DNA of 64,000 bases from Xanthostigma xanthostigma (lineage: Eukaryota; Arthropoda; Insecta; Raphidioptera; Raphidiidae), in NCBI GenBank assembly GCA_963575645.1, contig OY754464.1, positions 78,404,948 through 78,468,947 of the forward strand, read 5' to 3'. How positions within the stretch are numbered: the stretch's first letter is position 1; each line of letters opens with the position of its first letter. This document shows positions 54,962 to 64,000 of the stretch, one piece after another. A program made the translations under genes and the position numbers. The notes under the pieces are model-generated. The model worked only from the letters and a program-made list of their open reading frames with translations. It was not told the origin of the DNA and ran no database searches.

Positions 54962-57900
54962 ATGTTCGTAGCTAAAGCATTGTTGTTAGCCTGTATAGGC
55001 GTTGCGACGCAAGCCCGCGAATTTCAGTTCAAGAACGCTATGAATGAGACTGTGTGGGTCGGAATACAAGGAAATTCGGGCAAACCACCGCTCGAAGGTG
55101 GCGGTAGGAAGCTCGACCCAGGACATTATGTAAGCACAAATTTTTATTATAACTCATTACTAGTGATGTGCCGGATCGTTAAAAATGTATATCCGCGGAT
55201 ACGGATCTGAGTACGGATATTTGGTTTCAAGCTCCGCGGATACGGATCTTAACTTTCTTAGAGTACGCGGCGGTAAATATTGCACATCGACCTTTGGAAA
55301 GAGACTATCTGTTATGGGAAAAAGTTACTGACCTCTTTAAGAGTTAACTCTCATAACAGATTGTCTCTTTCCAAAGATCGATGTGCAATATCTTATTATA
55401 AAGAGTTTTTTAGTACCTTTGAGTTATGTACTATTGGTATGGTACTCACTACGATAAATGTTTGCAATATAAAGGTGCCTAATACGATTTAAAAAAATAA
55501 AAAATAATCTGAATGGAATTTAACAGTTTTTTATTATTACCTAATCACCTATATATATAAAATTTCATCTATGAATTGAAAATTAATAAGGTAAAAGATC
55601 CGCCAAAAACTAACGGGTACGGATCTTTCTTTTCCCTCGGATATCCACGGATACGGATATCCGGCACATCACTACTCTTTACAACCGATTCTATGCAGGC
55701 ATGATTATCGATAATTTGCCGCGAAACAGATAAATTTCTGTTACCGCAATCGGCTTCCTACGGGTTATTTGAGTACAAGATGCCGATTTGGTTCGATCTT
55801 CTACCATCGAGTTTTCTAATGAAATTTGAAATTTGGTAATATAATGCATTATTAAAGAATAATTGATTTGGTTGCCATTCAATTTCTTGGCACAGCTATT
55901 TTTAATAAAAAAATAAAAGTTGTTAATTTTATTTCTGAAATGTAGTTATCGAGTTTTCAGATAAAATTACCAATCTAAAGTAAAATATGTATATGTCGTA
56001 GTCATAATGCAAAATTAGGCTTTTTACAAAATGTCTAGGCATTTTATAAAAAGCCGGCAAAACGCGAGCGAACAATGCAGTTTCCGTTATGACTATACCA
56101 ATTCAGGCAAATTGATAAAATGCCGGCAAAATGTGAACAGAAGAACGTGTATCTCGTTCTGACGCATTATTTTCAGGCATTTTACAATTTACCAACAGCG
56201 ATGTAGTCAAAACGCACAACATTGCTTTCCTGATACAGTTGAGCCAAACAGCTGTACTTAAACCTAACCTAAAACTAAAACGTGAACGTTGTTTTGTTTG
56301 CTTTTGCTTTGCTTTTCTGATACAGTTCGCGCTAAACAGCTGTACTTAACCTAACCTAAAACGTGCTAACCTAAAACGTGGACGTTGTTTTGTTATTTAT
56401 CCATTTCGGAGTTCATTTAGACACATAAAAATGAGTGATAACCGCGAAGAAGTGCAAATCGAAAATGACAATCGCTCATATGACCTTATCTAGAAATTCT
56501 GAACTTGTTTATGATATAAAATATTATTTATTCAAATTGAATTTTATATTAGGTATCGTAATATAACCTCAGCTGTTACTCTTAAACCGCCAAAAACTGG
56601 ACCCTTTACCTTAGGTACTTATTTAGGTAGTTACTTTATTTCGTGCATAACTTTAAACTTACCTAACTGAAAGTTTTTATAGGTATGAAGTGTTTATTTA
56701 GATTTATATAATAAAGAAGTTTATTGTTTTTTGTGTCATTGTGCCATTTTATGAAATACTTACCTAGTACCTATCTCCCTAATTTTATTATTTTTTTCTC
56801 CCGCTTACGTTATGACTACATCGCTGTTGGTAAATTGTAAAATGCCTGAAAATAATGCGTCAGAACGAGATACACGTTCTTCTGTTCACATTTTGCCGGC
56901 ATTTTATCAATTTGCCTGAATTGGTATAGTCATAACGGAAACTGCATTGTTCGCTCGCGTTTTGCCGGCTTTTTATAAAATGCCTAGGCATTTTGTAAAA
57001 TGCCTAATTTTGCATTATGACTACGACATATATAAAACGCCAAAGTTTGGTCGACATTTTGATTCCTGGCATAAAACCAGGTAGACAGGCACTTCCGAAT
57101 TAGTATTTTGCAGTTATAGGGTTTTCTATATTGTCATATTATATGATAAAATATTTTTAACAAAAAAACTGAACCGACTTCAAAAAAGGCACTAAAAAGT
57201 AAAAAATAATTGCGTATTGAAATGTTTTGGAGTCGGTGTAGTTCTCGGAATAGATTTCATTTTGGCTGACACCGACTCCAAAACATTTCAATACGCAATT
57301 ATTTTTTACTTTTTAGTGCCTTTTTTGAAGTCGGTTCAGTTTTTTTGTTAAAAATATTTTATTTTTCTCTTTTTAGTGTTAATCTAACACTAAAAATCGG
57401 GGAACATACATAAAAAAACATTATGCATGCCTTTGAAATTTGAGAGTTTCCCTCGATTTCTCCGGGATCCACTATCAGATCCTGACTTGGTTCCGATGGG
57501 ACCACCTCGGAAGTGCACTCTTTCGAATAAAATAAAAAAAAATTTGAAAATTCGGTCCATAATTGACGGAGAAATCGGTGAACATACCTACATAAAAAAA
57601 AATATACAGATGAACATAGAACCTCCTCCTTTTTGTTGAAGTCGGTTAAAAATGTGGCTAATTTTATTGCGAACACGCGGAACATATTATATCATGTAAT
57701 TAACCATGGCAACGAATAACAAATATCATAATGGTTAATACCAAATAAATACAATAAAATTCACAACTTTAATTTTACCATTCCAACCCACAAGTGGGGA
57801 ATGGTACTAGTTTAGGTCAAAAATCGCTTTTCAAAAATTTTACAATATCTTTCCGTTTTGAGGTCCCCCGAATCCAAAAAACATATTTTTGAAAAAACTG

Positions 57901-60231
57901 TGTGCGTTTGGGAGGATGTTTGGTATGCAAATATGAAGAGCCCTATTGTTTTTGAGGAAAATCGGCGCATGCGCAGAAGAGATATATGCTAAAACGGTGT
58001 TTTTTATATAATAATGGTATACTTTTCATGACGGCTTATTATTCTATTTATTTTTTCAATAAAGTTTTGTTAAACATTTTTTTTTCAAAACTTTATAGTT
58101 TCGGAAATATTTGAAAATAAAAAAAAATCAGCCGCTCTTTTGTTTTATAGATCTGTCAGAAATAAACTAATGTTTGTGGACGTATTCCGATTTCGAAGTG
58201 GCCATTCGACTTTTTCACTCGGTATTGTCGATCGGCATAGTCAGGACACAGCTATAAGACGCTATTAATAAAGCTACACAAAACAGAAAAATAACACTTT
58301 TCAATTTTCCCACAGTTTTCAACCCACTCCGCAGACGACTGGGCCGGACGTTTCTGGGCGCGCACCGGTTGTAACTCCGGCAACAATCACTGCGACACCG
58401 GCGACTGCGGCAACCGATTGAAATGCGGCGGCAATGGAGGCGCACCACCTGTATCGTTAGCCGAGATCACACTCAAAGGCTACGGCGGAATAGACTTCTA
58501 TGATATCTCACTAGTCGACGGATTCAACGTACCAATTTCGGTCAGTATATAAAACCTGTAGGCTGTAGATCTTTCCAATGTAACAAAAATATACTTAAAC
58601 TTACTATAATTCTGTAAAATATATTTAGTTTGCTTCTTGAATTTTCGAAATTAAAAAAACTAACAAATGAACAAAAAGGTTTATTAATTAAACTATCGAA
58701 TGTATTGATAATATTGCAATATTTAGTTAAGGCATTTCACCTGATATTATTTGTCGGACGGACAAATTTTGACATTTTGCCAATTTTTCATTGATGTTCC
58801 GCTCCAATTGGTCGTAGCGTGATATTATATAGTCTATACTCTATAGCAGGCCTGGGCAAATGGCGGCCCGCAGCGCAATTTTATCCGGCCCGCGATGCAT
58901 TTTATAAAATTTTATAAAAATAGTAGCGGAAATGCGGGGAACTTTTTTTTTTACTTTCCACATGCGGAAATAGAATGTGAGGATCTTTTTTTCTGCAAAT
59001 TTTTGGCCCGCGGTGAAATTTTCGCCAGCCATTTGGCCCGCGGTCAAATTTTCATCAGCTATGTGGCCCGCCGATTTGCCCGCCCCTGCTCTATAGCCTT
59101 CCTCGATAAATGAGCTATCCAACAAAATTTTTTTTTCAATTCGAACCAGTAGTTTCTGAGATTAGCGCGTTCAACCAAACAAACAAACGAACACTTCAGC
59201 TTTATAATATACTAGCGGTCCCGTCCGGTTTCACCCGGGTGTAAAAGAACGAATGAGGAAGGGAGGAACATGAGTACACACATTCATATTAGTTTACCGA
59301 GATGAATGTTGTGTCCAAATTTCATGATGATCGGAGTTACCGTTCAAAATTTTTTGTCGATAAAAAGCTAATATTTTTTTTAATTAATTAATTAAATAAA
59401 ATTAAAATAAATTTTAATGTAAGCCTTAGAAGAAAGCAATGTAGAAAATGAAAATGCATTCGCCCAACGTAGGGCTCGAACCCACGACCCTTGTATTGAC
59501 AGTCTTGTGCTCTACCGATTGCGCTAACCGGCGTTGTATTCTTACATCGCTAATATGAGTATACTTGGTGCATTTCACCTGAATAGAAGCTTATTTTTTA
59601 GATACATTTGGAACATTTTTCATTAATGCTCCGGTCCTAATGGTCGTAGCGTGATTTTATATAGCCTATAGCCTTCCTCGATAAATGGGCTATCCAACAA
59701 AAAAAATGTTTTCAATTTGAACCAGTAGTTCCTAAAATTAGTGCGTTCAAACAAACAAACAAACAAACGAACTCTTCAGCTTTATATATTAGTGTAGATT
59801 TAATTATGCCGACTTAAATTACACGCGTTAGAATAGTATGTCCACGACCGAAGGGGTTAAAAGTGTAATTAATTGATTGTTATTATAATGTGCAGATGGA
59901 GCCGTTGGGAGGAGTTGGCGACGGCTCCCAGTACAGTTGTAAGAAGGCGCAATGCAGAGCCGACATCGACGGAGAATGTCCCGATGAGTTGAAGCTAACT
60001 GTGAACGGCAAAGTTGTCGGCTGTAAGAGCGCGTGCCTCGCGTTCAACACTGACCAATATTGTTGCCGCGGCAACTATAATAGACCAGAAACCTGCAAGT
60101 CGACCGACTGGCCTCACGACTATCCCAAGTTCTTCAAGGACAGATGCCCGGATGCCTACAGCTACGCCTACGATGATCACAAGAGCACCTTCACTTGCAG
60201 AGCACCGGCTTATCTTATCACGTTCGGATAA
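54962..60231 (+). CDS. Secreted thaumatin-like protein 2 (three exons)
   Basis: Exons 54962-55129, 58316-58540 and 59896-60231 join in phase 0 to 242 codons plus stop. Signal peptide 1-18 is identical to that of protein 1. All fold landmarks, the REDDD residues and the 14 mature cysteines are kept; the N- and C-terminal cysteines are missing here too (NAM at 25-27, ITFG end). There are 22 replacements against protein 1: 8 of them in exon 1 (residues 26-55), 4 in exon 2 (A102V, W112Y, L115I, Y117F), 10 in exon 3. Three are N-to-D in one short stretch (residues 154-161), making this copy more acidic. Only four codons differ silently. Donors and acceptors are the same as in gene 1. Intron 1 is 3.19 kb and intron 2 1.36 kb, longer because of extra transposons. 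Its role should be like that of protein 1, perhaps with changed target range. Confidence 0.93.
55163..55673. mobile_element. hAT MITE in intron 1 of gene 2
   Basis: TAGTGATGTGCCGGATCG to ATATCCGGCACATCACTA, flanked by CTCATTAC and CTCTTTAC (one mismatch in 8). Orthologous in position to 42117-43217. Confidence 0.78.
55994..57028. mobile_element. 1,035-bp element with ~235-bp inverted repeats, gene 2 intron only
   Basis: The ends TGTCGTAGTCATAATGCAAA and its exact complement are flanked by TATA on both sides (55990-55993, 57029-57032). The empty site in unit 1 near 43531 has a single TATA, so a 4-bp duplication is supported. The central 590 bp has no transposase frame. Because it is absent from unit 1 and the arms match closely, it is young. 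Confidence 0.85.
57160..57632. mobile_element. Fold-back element, CCGACTTCAAAA family, intron 1 of gene 2
   Basis: Same insertion as 43655-44131 in gene 1, thus older than the duplication. Confidence 0.7.
57775..58010 (-). repeat. Dispersed CGCATGCGCC repeat in intron 1 of gene 2
   Basis: Counterpart of 44270-44570, with a deletion of about 60 bases after GAAAAAACTGTGTGCGT. Confidence 0.7.
58715..59211 (-). mobile_element. Truncated Helitron with nested hAT MITE, intron 2 of gene 2
   Basis: Counterpart of 45200-45697. The nested MITE 58847-59088 (CAGGCCTGGG...CGCCCCTG) has exact CTCTATAG duplications at 58839-58846 and 59089-59096. It is followed directly by a second, complete Helitron. Confidence 0.68.
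59212..59798 (-). mobile_element. Complete Helitron in intron 2, gene 2 only
   Basis: On the minus strand it runs from TCTACACTAATATATAAAGC (59798) to CTAG (59212), with the GTGAAACCGGACGGGACCG end. It joins the 5' end of the older truncated copy head to tail. Its tRNA-like module is at 59462-59533. Confidence 0.75.
59462..59533 (-). pseudogene. tRNA-like module with GUC anticodon loop
   Basis: On the minus strand: GCCGGTTAGC start, GCAATCGGTAGAGC D-arm, loop CTGTCAA, GGGTTCGAGCCC T-arm, TTGGGC end. It shares the changed triplet with 52042-52113. The anticodon stem has decayed further. Confidence 0.62.
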
Positions 60232-60323
60232 GCTCACACCTTCACCAATCAGATTGACGTTCGAATAAGTTGCACTGGGCGAGGAAAAGATCCGTCCCAA
60301 ATATTATCACGAATAGTAATGTA

Positions 60324-60453
60324 ATTGTTTCTTTTTTTGCACTGAGTAGGTTAGGAAGCTGTTATAATAAAAATTAAAAAAAAAATAAATTGTTTCTTTT
60401 TTTGCACTGAGTAGGTTAGGAAGCTGTTATAATAAAAATTAAAAAAAAGTATA
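60324..60453 (+). repeat. 65-bp duplication in the 3' UTR of gene 2
   Basis: A segment with TTGTTTCTTTTTTTGCACTG and an AATAAA is present twice (60324-60388, 60389-60453) but once in gene 1. It gives gene 2 two polyadenylation signals, at 60366-60371 and 60431-60436. Confidence 0.8.
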
Positions 60454-60523
60454 TGTATTTTTTCAATTACAAAGCTTGTTCCAAGCAGCGAGAGAACGGT
60501 AACAGAACCGTCTCTGTCTTGCG

Positions 60524-61012
60524 CAGTGCCGGATTAAGACTTCTTGATGCCCTAAGCATTTCCTGCTTACGGGCCCCCATCTCTATGATCCGTTTATAAA
60601 AAAATTCAAATTGATAGAAAAAAGTTAAAAAGCATAGATTTTTAGGAAAAAAATTTAATTTTACAATCAATGCTGTCTGCATTGAAAATTTGGCTGTCTA
60701 TAAAATCGGACCTTAGGCATTTTTATACAATTAATAGAAAAAAAGTTTCCAAACTTTAAAATTAAAAAAATGAACCCTATAGAAATATTGTTATTTTCGT
60801 TTTTATTTTCAAAAATAAATTATTATTAATTTTTAACTTTTATACTTCTAAATAAACCAAATTTTGGAGAACATGACAAAAAGAAAAAAAAATTGTCGAC
60901 ACGGTTTAGTGAGATACTTTTCATTTCTGAGTTTTGCTTCTTGGTGCCCGCTGAGACGTGATGCCCTAATAAGCAATAATGCTTACTTTGCTTATAGGTT
61001 AATCCGGCACTG
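60524..61012 (+). mobile_element. hAT element, complete, 8-bp target duplication
   Basis: CAGTGCCGGATTAAGAC and its complement (TTAATCCGGCACTG) are flanked by GTCTTGCG at 60516-60523 and 61013-61020. 489 bp, non-coding. The duplication border of the thaumatin units lies inside it at 60844. Confidence 0.82.
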
Positions 61013-61192
61013 GTCTTGCGCAGTAGCTAAAATAAAATACAAAATTTAAAAAAATCCACGACGGATGTAAAAGTTGTAATTGAAAAAAGGATTAAATAAA
61101 ATTATAAAAACCCTCCGACTGAAACGAGGTAAGTAACCAAAGAAAATCCGTCGGGGGTTGCCATTCGGTGCCCTGAATTAAGAATAGGAAAA

Positions 61193-61650
61193 ACTTTTTA
61201 ACAAAAAAATTAAACCGCCGAAAAACTGAAAAGCAAAAAATAATAAATCTTTTTATTTAACTAAGTTCTATCTAAGTAGTTGAACGTATGTGACAGTCTA
61301 GTATATCTAAGTAATTTTGAGTCGGCGTCAACAATCACGAAGTTAATGTCAGCGACAGAGCAACCCAAACGGGCACACACTGAGGGCACACGTCTTTGCG
61401 AGTGGTTGTGTGGAGAGCGCATGTTTGGAATGTTAATGTTTATCGCTGGAGATTTCACGTATCATTGTTAATTTGATTTGGTTATTTCTTTTAGTGATCG
61501 TTGTTCATTGATTGTTTGACGCCGACTCAAAATTACTTAGATATACTAGACTGTCACATACGTTCAACTACTTAGATAGAACTTAGTTAAATAAAAAGAT
61601 TTATTATTTTTTGCTTTTCAGTTTTTCGGCGGTTTAATTTTTTTGTTAAA
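61193..61650. mobile_element. Fold-back with ATTAAACCGCCGAAAAACTG ends
   Basis: Arms of ~125 bp run inwards to TTTTGAGTCGGCGTCAA. It looks like a diverged relative of the CCGACTTCAAAA family. The ~180-bp centre is non-coding. Confidence 0.7.
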
Positions 61651-61859
61651 AAGTTTTTATTTTATAATTTTTTGTGGCTATATAATTTATAATTATTGTA
61701 ATACACAACTCAGCATGAAAATCTGTAAGTGAACAATAAATCACCCCTATTTTCCCACCCTTAGGGTACGAATTTTTTTTTCCAAATTTATATGAGACCA
61801 ACCTCGAGGTATACCCTATCCAATAAAAAAAATTTGAAAAGTAGTTTGACCCTGCAGGC

Positions 61860-62560
61860 CATCCCTGTAACTTCCCGCTATTTTCGAGTTCAAAACGCTC
61901 AAAAATATATCAAATATAGCAAGAAGTTTATTTTTTAGCTCTTCGAGCTCAAAAAAAAAACACTTTGTTACGAAATTTTCGTTCACAATATCTCATGAAC
62001 AAATGAACCGATTTTGATGCGATTTGCGGTAGTCGACGCGATTTTTTAACCTTAAAAAGTAATTTTATACAGAAAAATCGATCTCATAGGAATTTTACGA
62101 GCAATTTAAAAAAAAACACTTTTTAAAAATTTTTCGTTCACGATATCTCGTGAACAAATGAGCCGATTTTGATGCGGTTTGCTGCAATCGACGCAGTTTT
62201 TTTAACCTAAGAAAGTAAATTATTACAAAAAAATCGATGTTATAAGAATTTTACGAGTAATTTTAAAAAATTACTTTTTTCCTAATTTTTCGTTCACGTT
62301 ATCTCATGAACAAATGAACCAATTTTGATATGGTTTGCGGCGATCGACGCAGTTTTTTTAGCTTAAGAAAGTAATTTATTACAAAAAAATCAATCTGATA
62401 AGAATTTTAAGAGTCATTTTAAAAAAACACTTTTTTACGATTTTTTCGTTCACGGTTTCTCTTAAACAAATGAACCGATTTTGATGCGGTTTGCGGAAAT
62501 CGACGCAGTTTGTTAAGGAGAAGAGCTGATTAGTTTTTGGAATTAATCGGTTTAGTAGTT
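61860..62560 (+). repeat. ~155-bp tandem repeat, four units
   Basis: CGTTCACGATATCTCGTGAA followed by ATTTTGATGCGGTTTGCGG and CGACGCAGTTTTTTTAACC recurs from about 61978, 62133, 62290 and 62447. The same family, inverted, is at 53395-53790. Confidence 0.75.
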
Positions 62561-62741
62561 TAGAAAATTTTTTACAAAAACAAATTTTTAAAAATTTTTG
62601 AAACTTGTTTTTTTAAGATTTCTCAAAATTTTTTGGGCCGAATCGTTTCAAATTTTCAGGAAGTTTAAGTTCACCAAGATCACGTCAGATGCCGCAAACC
62701 ACGTTTCCGTCGGACACTCCGTTCAAAAGATATTAAAGGTT

Positions 62742-62772
<31 letters not shown>

Positions 62773-63335
62773 CCCCACACACACACATACATACAGCCCT
62801 ACGGACATCATCGCCAAAATAGTTTCAATAGCTTCCTAGGACCCCAAAACGTCGAGATCTGGCGAAAACTCGATTTTCGAAAATCGGGGTGAAACCAATA
62901 ACTTCCCGATTTTTGAAAAAAAAAAATTTTTTTTTTTTTTTTTAAAGCGGGAAGTTAATAATTATCAAAATCGGACTACTCTGTAAAAAGTTATGCGTGG
63001 TCATACATAAATAAAAAAAAAAAAACAAAACAAAAAAACAAAAAACAAAAAAAAAATATACGCGTCGAACCTTCTTCGTTTTTGTTTTTCGTCAACAATT
63101 ATTTACGTACCCAACGTGATTTCAATCAGTCACATAGGTACTCTAAATTTGCAATATTTTAGTTCATTTCAAGACAGCGAGTGGCAACCCCCGACGGATT
63201 TTCTTTGGTTACTTACCTCCTTTTAGTCGGGGGGTTTTAATATTTTAATTAATCCTATTTCAAATACAACGTTTACATCCGTCGTGGGTTTTTTCAAAAC
63301 TTTTAATTTTGTATTGTATTTTAACCTTTTTAGAG

Positions 63336-64000
63336 ATTTCTTGCACTAAGAACCATTGAAGATGAATTATTATGAACCGTTGAGAGAAAACAGCATCTGA
63401 ATTGATCAAACTATTTTCGAGAATAAATGGCGACATTCGAGTGCACACACTAACAAACAAACAAACAATCTCTCACCCTGTCCGTTCCGTTTTGTCAAAC
63501 ACCCTTCCAAAATTTCGTTGCAATCCGTCTATTAGTTCGATCTGTATCGTGTTCAGAAACAGACGTACATGCTTTTTCCAAAAATATGTTTTTTAAATCA
63601 GGGATCCTTGAAGTGACAAAATATTGTAAACTTTTGAAATGTAAATTTTTGCCTAAATTAGTACCAATCGAACTATGAACTGGTGTTTTTAAACGACCAA
63701 CTTCACAAAAGAAGGCAGAAAGTCTAACATTTATTCCTTCGTGAGATTACACGCCCAAATGCGGAAAGTTCGTACGTTCGGGTGGTAGTAAATCAAAAAC
63801 GCAACCAATCAACTGTTGTTTAGATGTCGCTTCCATAGCAACCCTATTACATTTTAGCTAATAGTCGCGAACAGCTATCATTCTTCTATTTACGTATAAC
63901 CTCAAAGATTCTTGCTTGAAATTTATCTGTGTTTTTACACGCTTTATATTAACTTCACTTGTAAGTTTGCATGTATGTATGTATGTATGTATGTTTGTTT
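63336..64000. other. Repeat fragments at right edge
   Basis: 63480-63680 is a diverged copy of the CGCATGCGCC family's right half (AATCCGTCTATTAGTTCGA, GTATCGTGTTCAG). 63690-63920 is the reverse complement of 32500-32710. A GTAT microsatellite lies at 63970-63996. No gene. Confidence 0.5.

Larger units (their letters stand above)
52712..60844 (+). repeat. Segmental duplication, unit 2 (thaumatin-like gene 2)
   Basis: Collinear with 39946-46678. Unit-specific insertions are the fold-back at 55994-57028, the Helitron at 59212-59798 and extra sequence at about 53388-54050. The TTTGTTTATTTTTCATGAAG repeat has four copies here (about 54060-54480) against two in unit 1 (40645-40915). Confidence 0.85.
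61030..63335. mobile_element. Compound inverted-repeat element, 2.3 kb
   Basis: Outer arms (61040-61175 and 63175-63330) share CCACGACGGATGTAAA and AAGAAAATCCGTCGGGGG in inverted order. Inside are a fold-back (61193-61650), a four-unit repeat (61860-62560) and a CA/CATA microsatellite (62741-62795). No transposase frame was seen. Confidence 0.65.

Overview
The window is AT-rich, repeat-dense animal DNA. Introns with GT..AG borders, TATA promoters, AATAAA signals, non-LTR retrotransposons, Penelope-like remnants, Helitrons, hAT, PIF/Harbinger and pogo/Tigger derivatives, and secreted thaumatin-like proteins of animal type all point to an insect nuclear genome. The order cannot be fixed from the sequence alone. 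There is no sign of bacterial operons, CRISPR or rRNA.

The host genes are few. Two intact three-exon genes on the + strand encode 242-residue secreted thaumatin-like (PR-5-type) proteins: 41916-46129 and 54962-60231. They lie in a direct segmental duplication (about 39946-46678 and 52712-60844) and share promoter, intron positions, splice sites and 3' end. They differ at 22 amino acids but at only 4 silent codons. All five acidic-cleft (REDDD) residues are kept, while the N-terminal/C-terminal cysteine pair of the family is absent in both. A third host-gene trace is a single terminal exon on the - strand (35804-35980) that looks like the end of a G-patch protein.

The rest is mobile or repeated DNA. 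0-10 kb: Helitrons, fold-back elements, a THAP-like fragment, twin perfect palindromes and an element with 8-bp target duplications. 10-14 kb: a 5'-truncated LINE with a long reverse-transcriptase frame, and a second LINE tail. 14-23 kb: a PIF/Harbinger-type MITE, nested fold-backs and a Tigger remnant. 23.7-24.7 kb: a 117/119-bp satellite. 27-31 kb: a Harbinger-type MITE carrying a MADF-domain frame, a hAT element and a Penelope-like endonuclease fragment with a hammerhead-like motif. 32-39 kb: a pogo MITE, large fold-backs, the orphan exon, a Helitron with a tRNA-Lys-like module and a tRNA-derived SINE with exact target duplications. 40-46.7 kb: thaumatin unit 1. 47-52.5 kb: a 123-bp array and a broken DDE transposase gene. 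52.7-60.8 kb: thaumatin unit 2. 61-64 kb: a compound inverted-repeat element.

The most notable items are the Helitron family that carries a tRNA-Lys-derived module in five copies (two share a changed anticodon triplet), the replacement-rich divergence of the thaumatin pair, and element insertions that time the duplication and differ between the two promoters.
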